From NCBI RefSeq assembly GCF_945952405.1, contig NZ_CAMFIA010000003.1, positions 62,001-126,000 on the forward strand: DNA of 64,000 nucleotides, read 5' to 3'. This stretch comes from an uncultured Stenotrophomonas sp. (lineage in GTDB: Bacteria; Pseudomonadota; Gammaproteobacteria; Xanthomonadales; Xanthomonadaceae). The translations under genes and the position numbers were made by a program. This document shows, piece by piece, positions 1 to 7,985 of the stretch (position 1 is the first letter of the stretch; the number at the start of each line of letters is the position of its first letter). The notes below the pieces were generated by a model, which was not told the DNA's origin, made no database searches, and was given only the letters and a program-made list of their open reading frames with translations.

Positions 1-1
1 C

Positions 2-625
2 CCGCTCAAGCTGGTACTGAGCAACCTGCCGGAAGGCCATGAAGAGCAGCTGACCTTCAGCAACCACCCAAAGGACGAGAGCTTCGGCAGCCGCCAGGTC
101 CCGTTCGCACGTGAAGTGTGGATCGACCGCGAGGACTTCGCCGAAGTGCCGCCGAAGGGCTGGAAGCGGCTGGTACCGGGCGGCGAAGTGCGCCTGCGCG
201 GCGCCGGCATCATCCGCTGCGATGAAGTGATCAAGGATGCCGACGGCACCATCACCGAACTGCGCGGCTGGCTGGATCCGGAATCGCGTCCGGGCATGGA
301 AGGCGCCAACCGCAAGGTCAAGGGCACCATCCACTGGGTCAGCGCCGTGCATGGCGTGCCGGCCGAGATCCGCCTGTACGACCGCCTGTTCTCGGTGCCC
401 AACCCGGATGACGAGTCGGAAGGCAAGACCTACCGCGACTATCTCAACCCGGAATCGCGCCGCACCGTCACCGGCTATGTCGAACCGGCCGCGGCCAGCG
501 CCGCGCCGGAGCAGTCGTTCCAGTTCGAACGTACCGGCTACTTCGTCGCCGACCGCCGCGACCACACCGAGGCCAAGCCGGTGTTCAACCGCAGCGTGAC
601 CCTGCGCGACACCTGGTCGGCCTGA
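2..625 (+). CDS. glnS: Glutaminyl-tRNA synthetase, C-terminal part
   Basis: Charges tRNA-Gln with glutamine in the cytoplasm. Only the last 207 residues lie in the window; the reading frame is open from base 2 and the gene continues upstream. What is visible is the C-terminal beta-barrel anticodon-binding region of the class I GlnRS family. Typical segments are VPFAREVWIDREDF, the LRGAGIIRCDEVIKD strand and GTIHWVSAVHGVPAEIRLYDRLF, given here only as short landmarks: IHWVSAVHG near residue 110 and YDRLFSVPNPDD just after it. The stop TGA is followed by a GC-rich hairpin at 634-656. The Rossmann catalytic core with HIGH/KMSKS lies outside the window, so the assignment rests on the anticodon-binding half alone, but that half is distinctive. 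Confidence 0.93.
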   Translation, partial: PLKLVLSNLPEGHEEQLTFSNHPKDESFGSRQVPFAREVWIDREDFAEVPPKGWKRLVPGGEVRLRGAGIIRCDEVIKDADGTITELRGWLDPESRPGMEGANRKVKGTIHWVSAVHGVPAEIRLYDRLFSVPNPDDESEGKTYRDYLNPESRRTVTGYVEPAAASAAPEQSFQFERTGYFVADRRDHTEAKPVFNRSVTLRDTWSA

Positions 626-633
626 GGACCTGC

Positions 634-656
634 GCGGGCGCCGGGACGGCGCCCGC
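634..656 (+). terminator. Hairpin downstream of glnS
   Basis: A 9-bp GC-rich stem (634-642 pairing with 648-656) with a 5-base loop starts 8 bases after the glnS stop. There is no T tract, so it may be a weak terminator or an mRNA-stabilising hairpin. The next gene starts only 13 bases later, so read-through is plausible. Confidence 0.5.
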
Positions 657-668
657 ACGCCCGCCACG

Positions 669-1322
669 ATGACCACCGCCCTGTCCGCCCTGCTCTGGTT
701 CCTGTCACAGCATCCGCTGCTGACGTTCTTTTCGGCGATGGTGCTGGCCGGGCTGGTCTCGTGGTGGCGACGCTTCCCGGGCTACGCGATCGTGGTGTTC
801 CCGCTGGCGATGCTCAACATCTTCCTCGGTCACTTCCTCAACGCCGCCTTCCTCAACGTAGTGGGAGAGCGCGGCGAAGCGGTGATCGTGAAGTCGGAGC
901 AGACCAGCTCGACGATGAACGAGCAGTACATCTGGCGCTATGAAGCGGTGCTGCGCACGGCCGAGGGCCGCGATGTGGAGGTGGTGTTCCATACCAACAC
1001 CGCCTCGCTGTGGCCGCTGGAGAACGCGATCCGCATTCCGGCGCAGGACCAGCCGTTCGTGGTGAAGTACACGCCGGGCTTCCCGCGAAACTTCGTCATC
1101 CTCACCAACGAATCACCGCACGGTATCGCCGAGGCCCGTGCCAACGCGCGCGAGCGCGTGGAGGTCGCGGCGCGCAAGCTGCATTTCAGCCCCGGCAACG
1201 CCGCTTTCCGCGCGGACTATCGCCGCGAGCTGGAAACCTGGCTGCGCGACCAGGGCGACGACCCTCAGCAGCAGTCCGACGCGCAGCGCTATCGCGCTGA
1301 ACTCGACGCCCTCGATCACTAG
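669..1322 (+). CDS. Hypothetical inner-membrane protein
   Basis: A 217-residue protein that I do not recognise. Two hydrophobic helices are visible near residues 5-28 and 36-60, so it is probably anchored in the inner membrane by its N terminus. The rest (about 65-217) is soluble, begins with a beta-rich segment (strands around VIVKSEQ, YEAVLRTAEG, VEVVFHTN) and ends in a charged helical tail. The start ATG at 669 lies 44 bases after glnS. No catalytic motif is evident. It could be a DUF-type envelope protein; the function is unknown. It has the codon use and GC3 typical of the neighbourhood, so it is probably a resident gene. Confidence 0.75.
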   Translation: MTTALSALLWFLSQHPLLTFFSAMVLAGLVSWWRRFPGYAIVVFPLAMLNIFLGHFLNAAFLNVVGERGEAVIVKSEQTSSTMNEQYIWRYEAVLRTAEGRDVEVVFHTNTASLWPLENAIRIPAQDQPFVVKYTPGFPRNFVILTNESPHGIAEARANARERVEVAARKLHFSPGNAAFRADYRRELETWLRDQGDDPQQQSDAQRYRAELDALDH

Positions 1323-1369
1323 GTCCAGGCCCTGCCTGGAGGTTCCACCCCATCCCCCACAGGCCTGAC

Positions 1370-2092
1370 ATGACCACCCCCTCCACTGCCCTCCTCCCAC
1401 TGCTGCAGCAGGCGCTGCAGGACGGCGGCATCGCCTGCCGGACCGACGACGGCGCGCTGCTGCTGGACAGCGGGCTGCGCCTGACCCCGCACGCGATGGC
1501 CGCGCAGGCGCGCGACAACGGCGGCTGGCAGACCTCGACCGTCATCGAGACCCAGCACCCCGTGCTGTTCGCCGATGGCCTGTTCGAGTACCAGCACGCC
1601 AACGGTGCCGACGAGCGGGCCTCGCTGCTGTCCGGCTTCCAGGCATGGGTGCGGGTGGACCTGGCGACCCTGCAGACCGCGATCGGCGCCGAGGACGCAC
1701 AGGGCCTGCCGATGATGGGCCTGGCCTATCCAGCCGGCGACGACGGCGAGGAACACCAGCGCACCGTCGTGCTGGGGCCGCTGGCCCACTACCGCGCACG
1801 CGAGGTGGATGCCTCCACCTGCAGCGAAGACGACCACGGTTCCTGCCCGTGCTGCCTGTTCACGCGCAGCATGGATGCCTTCGACGAGCTGCTGAAGGCG
1901 CGCCAGTTCCTGGCCATCCGCCTGTTCGCCTCGCGCGATGCCGATGGCCTGTGCGAGGCCGATTGCCGGGTCAACGGCCATGACTTTGCCGCCGCCCTGC
2001 CCCTGCTGCGCGCCTATGCCGCCAGCTGGCCACAGGCCGGGCTGGAATTCCGCAAGCAGTACGTGGTGATCCGCACCGGTTCGCCGGCCTGA
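1370..2092 (+). CDS. Cys-containing cytosolic protein, DUF6348-like
   Basis: A 240-residue soluble protein with no signal peptide or membrane helix. It vaguely resembles the DUF6348 family found in many proteobacteria; I cannot confirm this. A cysteine cluster is notable: Cys151, Cys159, Cys161 and Cys162 inside CSEDDHGSCPCC, then Cys195 and Cys199. This could bind a metal, but no known zinc-finger spacing is matched. The start ATG at 1370 follows the membrane-protein gene by 47 bases, so the two may be co-transcribed. Function unknown. Confidence 0.7.
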   Translation: MTTPSTALLPLLQQALQDGGIACRTDDGALLLDSGLRLTPHAMAAQARDNGGWQTSTVIETQHPVLFADGLFEYQHANGADERASLLSGFQAWVRVDLATLQTAIGAEDAQGLPMMGLAYPAGDDGEEHQRTVVLGPLAHYRAREVDASTCSEDDHGSCPCCLFTRSMDAFDELLKARQFLAIRLFASRDADGLCEADCRVNGHDFAAALPLLRAYAASWPQAGLEFRKQYVVIRTGSPA

Positions 2093-2189
2093 CCCGCGCC
2101 CACACCCGATACAGGCCGGTGCGGCTACACTGCGCGCCGGTTTCCCAAGCAACCGCACCTTCTTCCATTCCCTACGAGGCACCCCCGCG

Positions 2190-2750
2190 ATGCTGTACGC
2201 GCAAGTCCACCTGACCCTTCCCGCCTGGATCCACGACCAGATCGACCTGGATCGTCGATATCCGGGCGATGAGGCCAAGGTCGCGCTGGCGATCGAACTG
2301 TCGCGGCTGAACGTCGAGCACGCCAGCGGCGGCCCGTTCGGCGCGGTGGTGTTCGGCCCGGATGACAAGGTCATCGCCGCGGGCGTGAACCGGGTGATGC
2401 CGCACGCGACCTCGCTGGCGCACGCCGAGAACATGGCCTACATGCTGGCCCAGCAGCGCCTGCAGACCCCGCGCCTGAACGCGGTGCTGTCGCCGGTTAC
2501 CCTGGCCACCAGCTCGCAGCCCTGCTGCCAGTGCTACGGCGCCACCGTGTGGGCCGGCATCGACCGCCTGCTGATCGGCGCCAATTCGGCCGACGTCGAG
2601 GAACTGACCCCGTTCGATGAAGGCCCGCTGCCGGCCGACTGGGTTGGCGAACTCAACAAGCGCGGCATCGAAGTGGTGCAGGGCCTGAACCGCGACGCCG
2701 CACGCAGCGTGCTGCGTGCCTATGGGGAAGGCGATGGCGCCCGTTACTGA
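2190..2750 (+). CDS. Cytidine/deoxycytidylate-family nucleoside deaminase
   Basis: A zinc-dependent hydrolytic deaminase of the CDA fold (186 residues). The metal and proton-transfer motif is complete: His78-Ala-Glu80 (HAE) and Pro111-Cys-Cys-Gln-Cys115 (PCxxC), giving zinc ligands His78, Cys112 and Cys115 and catalytic Glu80. The segment GGPFGAVVF around residues 47-55 is typical of the guanine deaminase/TadA-like branch rather than free cytidine deaminase, and it is not TadA itself (no tRNA-binding C-terminal helix of the usual kind). The substrate is probably a nucleobase or nucleoside such as guanine. The last 17 bases overlap the start of rlmM, which suggests translational coupling. Confidence 0.82.
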   Translation: MLYAQVHLTLPAWIHDQIDLDRRYPGDEAKVALAIELSRLNVEHASGGPFGAVVFGPDDKVIAAGVNRVMPHATSLAHAENMAYMLAQQRLQTPRLNAVLSPVTLATSSQPCCQCYGATVWAGIDRLLIGANSADVEELTPFDEGPLPADWVGELNKRGIEVVQGLNRDAARSVLRAYGEGDGARY

Positions 2751-3801
2751 GGCCGGCATCGGCCTGCTGTGCCTGTGCCGGCAGGGCTTCGAGCCCGAGC
2801 TGGCCGGTGAGCTGCAGTTCCGCGCCGGTGAAGCCGGGTTCGCCGGCTATGCGCGCACCCAGCGCAATGACGGCTACGTGCTGTTCATGTGCGACGAGGC
2901 GGCCGCATTGGCACCTCGCCTGCGCTGGCGCGAGTTGATCTTCGCGCGCCAGAAGCTGGTGGTGCTGGCCGAACTGCCGCAGCTCGACCCGAGCGATCGC
3001 ATCACCCCGATGCTGGAGGTGCTGGCCGATGCGCCGCGCTTCGGCGACCTGTGGGTAGAACACCCTGATTCCGACGCCGGCAAGCCGCTGTCCGGGCTGG
3101 CCCGGGCTTTCGGCAATGCGCTGCGCCCGGCGCTGCGCAAGGCCGGCAAGCTCAGCGACAAGCCGAACAACCGCCTGCCGCGCCTGCATGTGGTGTTCGT
3201 CGACGGTACCCATGCCTTCGTCTGCGTGGCAGATCCGGCCGACAGCGCACCATGGGCGCTGGGCATTCCGCGCCTGAAACTGCTGCCGGAAGCGCCCTCG
3301 CGCTCGGCGCTGAAGCTGGACGAAGCCCTGCTGACCCTGCTGACCCCGGAAGAACGCGAGGCGCTGGCCAAGCCCGGCATGCGCGCGGCCGACCTCGGCG
3401 CCGCACCGGGTGGCTGGACCTGGGTGCTGACCCGCCAGCACATGCACGTACTGAGCATCGACAACGGCCCGCTGCGCCAGCACGTGCTGGACACCGGCCT
3501 GGTCGAGCACCTGCGCGCGGACGGATTCCACTGGCACCCGGAACAGCCGCTGGACTGGATGGTCTGCGACATGGTCGAGCAGCCGCGCCGCGTGGCCGAG
3601 CGCATGGCCACCTGGTTCCGCGAAGGCTGGTGCAGGCATGCCATCTTCAATCTGAAACTGCCGATGAAGAAGCGCTGGGACGAAACGCGCCTGTGCCTGG
3701 ACCTGTTCCAGGACCAGGCCGGCAAGCCACTGGTGGTCCGCGCCAAGCAGCTCTATCACGATCGTGAAGAGATCACCGTACTGGCCTCGCCGCTGCGCTG
3801 A
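2734..3801 (+). CDS. rlmM: 23S rRNA (cytidine-2498-2'-O)-methyltransferase RlmM
   Basis: Methylates the 2'-O of C2498 in 23S rRNA using S-adenosylmethionine. About 355 residues, close to the 366 of E. coli RlmM. The N-terminal THUMP-like part starts LLCLCRQGFEPELAGEL. The Rossmann methyltransferase part carries the SAM-binding motif DLGAAPGGWTWVL, an acidic step MVCDMVEQP, and a catalytic lysine region FNLKLPMKKRW. I chose ATG 2734 because a GGGGA Shine-Dalgarno-like sequence sits 5 bases upstream; in-frame starts at 2716 (GTG) and 2722 (ATG) are also possible. It overlaps the deaminase stop by 17 bases. Confidence 0.92.
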   Translation: MAPVTEAGIGLLCLCRQGFEPELAGELQFRAGEAGFAGYARTQRNDGYVLFMCDEAAALAPRLRWRELIFARQKLVVLAELPQLDPSDRITPMLEVLADAPRFGDLWVEHPDSDAGKPLSGLARAFGNALRPALRKAGKLSDKPNNRLPRLHVVFVDGTHAFVCVADPADSAPWALGIPRLKLLPEAPSRSALKLDEALLTLLTPEEREALAKPGMRAADLGAAPGGWTWVLTRQHMHVLSIDNGPLRQHVLDTGLVEHLRADGFHWHPEQPLDWMVCDMVEQPRRVAERMATWFREGWCRHAIFNLKLPMKKRWDETRLCLDLFQDQAGKPLVVRAKQLYHDREEITVLASPLR

Positions 3802-3865
3802 TCCGTCATCGGCGGCACAGGTTGCCGGGAGTACGCTGCCGGTATCCCCTGGCAAGGAGCCTGTG

Positions 3866-4264
3866 ATGAGCATTGCGCGTTGCACTGTCCTGTTGGCCGC
3901 ACTGCTGGCCACGGCCCCCGTCGTGGCCCAGCATGCACCGTCCACGCCGGCGCAGAGCCGGCCGCTGGGCCCGACCGGCGGCGCGATCCGCCAGCAGCCG
4001 CTGGGCGCTGGCCAGGTCACCGGCAGTGTCGAGATTGCACAGCCGGCCGGCGAGGCGCAGGTGACGGTGCGTTCGCTGGAACCGAGCAGCGTGATCGGCC
4101 AGTACCGCTTCCGCTTCAGCGACCTTGACGTCAACGGCGACGGTTTCATCAGCCGCCAGGAAGCGCAGGCCAACCCCGCGCTGGCGGATGAATTCAACTC
4201 ACTGGACCGCAGGCACCGCGGCAAGCTCGACCGCGCCGACCTGGCCGGCTGGCTGACCGACTGA
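3866..4264 (+). CDS. Exported EF-hand protein
   Basis: A small (132-residue) secreted or periplasmic calcium-binding candidate. The signal peptide spans about residues 1-22 (hydrophobic core VLLAALLATAPVVAQ, cleavage probably after AQ). A proline/glutamine-rich linker follows. One canonical EF-hand loop is present at residues 88-99: Asp88, Asn90, Asp92, Gly93, Ile95, Glu99. A second, degenerate loop begins at Asp114 and lacks acidic residues at two positions. The start is fixed by AAGGAG at 3854-3859, 6 bases before the ATG. Its TGA stop is the first base of the palindrome at 4264-4330. The target of the calcium signal is unknown. Confidence 0.83.
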   Translation: MSIARCTVLLAALLATAPVVAQHAPSTPAQSRPLGPTGGAIRQQPLGAGQVTGSVEIAQPAGEAQVTVRSLEPSSVIGQYRFRFSDLDVNGDGFISRQEAQANPALADEFNSLDRRHRGKLDRADLAGWLTD

Positions 4265-4330
4265 AAAAGGGGACGGAGGGGATTAAGTCGTTTGTGCCAC
4301 AAACGACTTAATCCCCTCCGTCCCCTTTTT
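4264..4330. terminator. Perfect 33-bp inverted repeat, bidirectional terminator
   Basis: The arms 4264-4296 and 4298-4330 are exact reverse complements around one central C. The outer ends are A5 and T5, so on either strand the transcript would form a very long hairpin followed by U residues. It lies between convergent genes (the EF-hand gene on plus, ubiI on minus) and begins at the last base of the EF-hand stop codon. The core (GGGGACGGAGGGGATTAAG) resembles a dispersed intergenic repeat of Stenotrophomonas; that family assignment is from memory. Confidence 0.85.
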
Positions 4331-4333
4331 GTT

Positions 4334-5515
4334 CTAGACGCCGGCGGCGCGTTTCCAGAACGCCTGCACCAGCGGCGGCCATTTGCCGACGCAGCCCAGC
4401 GCGCGGCCGCGGGCCAGGGTCAGGTGCATTTCGTCGTTGGAGAACAGGCGGTTGATCGCATCAAAGCTGTAGGCAGCGATGTGGTTGTCGCTGCGTCGCT
4501 CACGCGCCCAGCGCTGCAGGCGCTGCGGTGACAGCCGCGGCTGGCCGCGGCGCTCCGCGGACGGTGCCAGCCACTGCTGCAGGGCCGCGACATCACGCAG
4601 CCCCAGGTTCACGCCCTGCCCGGCCAGCGGGTGCACCACGTGCGCGGCATCGCCCAGCGCCAGCACGCGGCCGGCCACGTAGTGACGGGCCAACTGCCGG
4701 CGCAGCGGGAACGCGGCTCGCGGCGATGCCAGCCGCAACTCACCCAGGCGCGCAGCAAAGGCACGGGTCAGTTCCCGGTTGAAGGTGTCTTCATCGAGTG
4801 CCAGTACGCGCGCGGCTTCATCTTCGGGCAAGGTCCAGACGATCGAGCTGCGACGCTCGGCAACCGGCAGCAGTGCCAGCGGCCCGGTCGGCAGGAAGCG
4901 CTGCCAGGCGGTGGCCTGGTTCGGCAGTTCACTGTCCACGTAGGCCACCACGCCGCGCTGGTGGTAGTCATGCCGTTCGACCTCGATCCCGGCCAGCTGG
5001 CGCAGGGTCGATTCGGCACCATCGGCCGCCACTGCCAACGCCGCTTCCAGGCGACGGCCGTCGTCCAGGCGCAGGCGCACGCCTTCTTCGTCCTGCTCCA
5101 GCGCCTCCACCCGTGCCGGGCAGTGCAGCTGCACCCCAGCCGCCGGCAGCGCGGCCCACAGGCGATCCTGCAACAGGCCGTTCTCGACGATGTAACCCAG
5201 TTCGCGGCGGCCGAACCGATCGGCGTCGAACAGCAGATCCTCACCCCCGGCCGCATCCCATACCTGCATGCGCCGGTAGGGCCAGGCGCGGGCCTGCGCG
5301 ATCGCCGACCACACACCGAGGCGGTGCAACAGCTGGACGTTGTCAGCGGCGAATGCGAACACGCGCAGGTCCGGCTGCGTGGCCTGCCACGGCGACGGTT
5401 CGCGGCCTTCCACCAGCGCAACCGAGAGCCCGGCCTCGGCCAGTGCCAGCGCTGCGGCCGCCCCCACCACGCCACCGCCGACGATGGCCACATCCAGGCG
5501 CGCGCGCCGGCTCAT
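4334..5515 (-). CDS. ubiI: UbiI/VisC-type FAD monooxygenase of ubiquinone synthesis
   Basis: A class A flavoprotein hydroxylase (393 residues) of the UbiH/UbiF/VisC family that hydroxylates the ring of a polyprenyl phenol during ubiquinone synthesis. The N-terminal dinucleotide-binding motif is VGGGVVGAAAALALAEAG (residues 12-29). The second FAD motif LALGDAAHVVHPLAGQG is near residue 290. The start ATG overlaps the TGA of ubiH by four bases (ATGA), giving the ubiH-ubiI order known in other gammaproteobacteria. I infer UbiI (C5 hydroxylation) from that order; UbiF or a generalist hydroxylase cannot be excluded from sequence alone. Confidence 0.84.
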   Translation of the reverse strand: MSRRARLDVAIVGGGVVGAAAALALAEAGLSVALVEGREPSPWQATQPDLRVFAFAADNVQLLHRLGVWSAIAQARAWPYRRMQVWDAAGGEDLLFDADRFGRRELGYIVENGLLQDRLWAALPAAGVQLHCPARVEALEQDEEGVRLRLDDGRRLEAALAVAADGAESTLRQLAGIEVERHDYHQRGVVAYVDSELPNQATAWQRFLPTGPLALLPVAERRSSIVWTLPEDEAARVLALDEDTFNRELTRAFAARLGELRLASPRAAFPLRRQLARHYVAGRVLALGDAAHVVHPLAGQGVNLGLRDVAALQQWLAPSAERRGQPRLSPQRLQRWARERRSDNHIAAYSFDAINRLFSNDEMHLTLARGRALGCVGKWPPLVQAFWKRAAGV

Positions 5516-6720
5516 GCGGCTTCTCCGCGGCACAGGCGTGGCACTTCGCCACGGAATCCCATGGCCCCGCCGACCAGCATCGACTGCACCGACGCACGCT
5601 GCGCGGCGACCAGGCCGAGGCTGCGCAACGGCCGCAGCAGCGGTGCCGGGTTGCTGGTCAGGCGGGCCAGGCCACCGGAGAACGCCACCGTCTGCCGGCG
5701 GTCTTCCTCGCGGCGGGCCACATAGGCCTGCAGCAGCGCATCGCTGCCGGCATCATCGTGCGCATCCTCCAGCAGTTCGGCCAGGGTCAGCGCATCGCGC
5801 AGGCCCAGGTTGAACCCCTGCGCGCCCAGCGGGTGGATGGTCTGCGCGGCATTGCCAAGCAGCACCGTGCGTTCAGCGGCCAGCGCGCGGGCCAGCACCT
5901 GGATCAGCGGGTAGGCACTGCGCGGGCCGGATTCAAGCAGGCGGCCGGCACGCCAGCCGATCGCCGCCTGCAGGCGCTGCAGCCACGCGGCATCGTCCAG
6001 CGCCATCACCGCATCGGCCTGATCGCGTGCCACGCCATGCACGCAGCCGAAGTGGCGGTCGCCGCGCGGCAGCAGCGCGGTCGGGCCGGTATCGGTGAAG
6101 CGTTCCCAGGCCGTGCCGTCGGGCGCGCGCTGGCTGCGCACGCGGGCCACGAACAGGGTCTGCTGGAAATCATGGCGATCGACCTCGATGCCCAGCGCGT
6201 CGCGCACGCCGCTGCCGGTGCCATCGGCACCGACCACCAGCCGGGCCAGCAGCACGCGTTCGCCGGCCTCGTCGGCCACCCGCACCTGGCGGTAGCCATC
6301 GACCACCGGGCCCAGCCCGAGGAATCGCATCGGCCGGTATCGGCGCAGCCGCGGCAGCTCCTGCAGGCGTGCTTCCAGCGCCTGGCCGAAATCACGCGCG
6401 ACCACCACCTGGCCGAACCACGGCCGATCGTAATCGGCTGCGTGCAGCTGCACGCGGCCGAAATCGCCAGCGCGGCTGACATGGATGTGACGGATCGGAC
6501 CGGGTGCCATCGCCAGCTTCTGCATCACCCCCAGCGCGGTGAGCGCGTTGACGGTGGCCGCAGCAAAACTGAGGTTGCGCTGGTCGAACACCGCCGGCAG
6601 CTCGCCGGCCGGGCTGGCCTCGAGCAGGCCCACGTCGCGACCCAGGCGGTCCAGGGCAATGGCCAGGCTGGCGCCGACCAGGCCGCCACCGACGATCAGC
6701 ACGTCATGTCGTTCACTCAT
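5512..6720 (-). CDS. ubiH: 2-octaprenyl-6-methoxyphenol hydroxylase UbiH
   Basis: A 402-residue FAD-dependent hydroxylase acting late in ubiquinone synthesis. It has the Rossmann motif IVGGGLVGASLAIAL at residues 9-23. The second FAD motif reads GNAAQTIHPLGAQGFNLGL, with Asn in place of the usual Asp of GD; the same GNAAQT variant is characteristic of E. coli UbiH, which supports the name over the other paralogues. It is the first gene of a two-gene minus-strand operon, and its stop overlaps the ubiI start. An upstream in-frame extension exists, but the conserved N terminus begins at the ATG ending at 6720. It is divergent from the BtuM-like gene across 108 bases. Confidence 0.9.
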   Translation of the reverse strand: MSERHDVLIVGGGLVGASLAIALDRLGRDVGLLEASPAGELPAVFDQRNLSFAAATVNALTALGVMQKLAMAPGPIRHIHVSRAGDFGRVQLHAADYDRPWFGQVVVARDFGQALEARLQELPRLRRYRPMRFLGLGPVVDGYRQVRVADEAGERVLLARLVVGADGTGSGVRDALGIEVDRHDFQQTLFVARVRSQRAPDGTAWERFTDTGPTALLPRGDRHFGCVHGVARDQADAVMALDDAAWLQRLQAAIGWRAGRLLESGPRSAYPLIQVLARALAAERTVLLGNAAQTIHPLGAQGFNLGLRDALTLAELLEDAHDDAGSDALLQAYVARREEDRRQTVAFSGGLARLTSNPAPLLRPLRSLGLVAAQRASVQSMLVGGAMGFRGEVPRLCRGEAA

Positions 6721-6828
6721 GCGTTCATGATACGCGCTCGCCCCGACTGTACGCCGAACGGGACAGCGCCTGCGCCAACCTGCGCGGCGGGCTAGAATGA
6801 AACCTGAATCCGCCCCGGGCCCGCCACC

Positions 6829-7413
6829 ATGTCCGACACCGCCAACCGCGCCTTCGTCCTGTCCGTACTCGTACTGCTGCTGGCGGCGACCCGGGTCAAC
6901 CACTTCGCGGCGATCCCCGATGCCTCCTGGGCCGTGTTCTTCATCGGCGGTTTCTACCTGGCGCGCTGGACACGCTGGGCGTTCCCGCTGCTGATGGTGT
7001 TCGCGGTGCTGGTCGACTGGATCGTGATCCGCAGCAGCGGCCTGGACTTCTGGCAGCACTACTGCGTGTCGCCGGGCTACTGGCTGCTGCTGCCAGCGTA
7101 TTTCTCGCTGTGGGCCGGCGGCATGCTGCTGGGCCGCAACTACCAGAGCGCGCGCTGGCCGGTGCTGGCCAAGGGCGCCTTGCTGCTGGTGGCCTCGGTG
7201 GCGGTCTGCCACCTGCTGGCGCAGGGTGGCTTCTACTGGAGCAGCCGCAACGTGGCCGAACCGACCGTGGCCGGCTGGGCACAGAACTACGCGCAGTGGT
7301 TCGGGCCGTACCTGCGCACCACCGCGATCTACGTGGCGCTGGCCGCTGCCCTGCAACTGGCCGTGGAGCAGGTACTGAAGCTCCAGCAGGCCCGCCGCGA
7401 CATCCGTCACTGA
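6829..7413 (+). CDS. btuM: BtuM-like cobalamin transporter (solitary ECF S-component)
   Basis: A 194-residue polytopic inner-membrane protein with about six hydrophobic segments (near 8-24, 33-48, 51-67, 81-100, 111-131, 158-177), the size of an ECF S-component. Cys79, in the loop just before the fourth helix (QHYCVSPGYW), sits where BtuM of Thiobacillus denitrificans has its cobalt-binding cysteine (Cys80). The next gene, 8 bases downstream, is a cobalamin adenosyltransferase, so uptake and conversion of vitamin B12 would be coupled. No ECF ATPase or T-component genes are nearby. I infer the BtuM name from size, topology, the cysteine and the neighbour. A TAGAAT -10-like box lies at 6793-6798. 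Confidence 0.68.
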   Translation: MSDTANRAFVLSVLVLLLAATRVNHFAAIPDASWAVFFIGGFYLARWTRWAFPLLMVFAVLVDWIVIRSSGLDFWQHYCVSPGYWLLLPAYFSLWAGGMLLGRNYQSARWPVLAKGALLLVASVAVCHLLAQGGFYWSSRNVAEPTVAGWAQNYAQWFGPYLRTTAIYVALAAALQLAVEQVLKLQQARRDIRH

Positions 7414-7421
7414 GCCGCACC

Positions 7422-7976
7422 ATGGGTCATCGCCTCTCGCGCATCTACACCCGCACCGGCGACGACGGCAGTACCGGCCTCGGCGATGGCCAGCGCGTAG
7501 CCAAGGATGACGCCCGCGTGGCCTCCTACGGCACCGTTGACGAGGCCAATGCCGCACTCGGCCTGCTGCTGGCGACCGCTCTGCCCGAAGACGTGCGCGC
7601 ACTGGTCGTGCACCTGCAGCACCAGCTGTTCGACCTGGGCGCCGAGTTGTGCATTCCCGGCCACGCGGCCATCCATGCCGCCGATGTTTCGGCGCTGGAG
7701 CAGCAGCTGGACCACTACAACGCCGGCCTGCCGATGCTGAAGGAGTTCATCCTGCCGGCGGGGGGAGAGGCCGCCGCGCGCTGCCATCTGGCACGCACCA
7801 TCGTCCGCCGTGCCGAGCGCGAAACGGTCACCCTGGCCCGCCGCGAACCGGTACGCAGCGAGGCGCTGCAGTACCTCAACCGGCTGTCGGACCTGCTGTT
7901 CGTGCTGGCCCGGGTGCTGGCCCGTGCCGATGGCCAGGGCGAGGCGCTGTGGCAACCACAGCAGCGCCAGCGCTGA
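7422..7976 (+). CDS. pduO: PduO-type cob(I)alamin adenosyltransferase
   Basis: Transfers adenosyl from ATP to cob(I)alamin to form coenzyme B12 (184 residues, cytoplasmic). The N-terminal ATP-binding signature is clear: IYTRTGDDGSTGLGDGQR. The helical core has the conserved RRAERETVTL and LNRLSDLLFVLAR segments of the PduO/MMAB class. The ATG at 7422 follows the BtuM-like gene by 8 bases. The pair suggests the organism scavenges corrinoids rather than making them; no other B12 genes are in the window. The next gene starts 9 bases after its stop, so the transcript probably continues into the deacetylase gene. Confidence 0.93.
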   Translation: MGHRLSRIYTRTGDDGSTGLGDGQRVAKDDARVASYGTVDEANAALGLLLATALPEDVRALVVHLQHQLFDLGAELCIPGHAAIHAADVSALEQQLDHYNAGLPMLKEFILPAGGEAAARCHLARTIVRRAERETVTLARREPVRSEALQYLNRLSDLLFVLARVLARADGQGEALWQPQQRQR

Positions 7977-7985
7977 GTCGGCACG

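Noticed and set aside
6721..6828. Cobalamin riboswitch before the BtuM-like gene
   Set aside because: The 108-base divergent gap is too short and lacks a B12 box.
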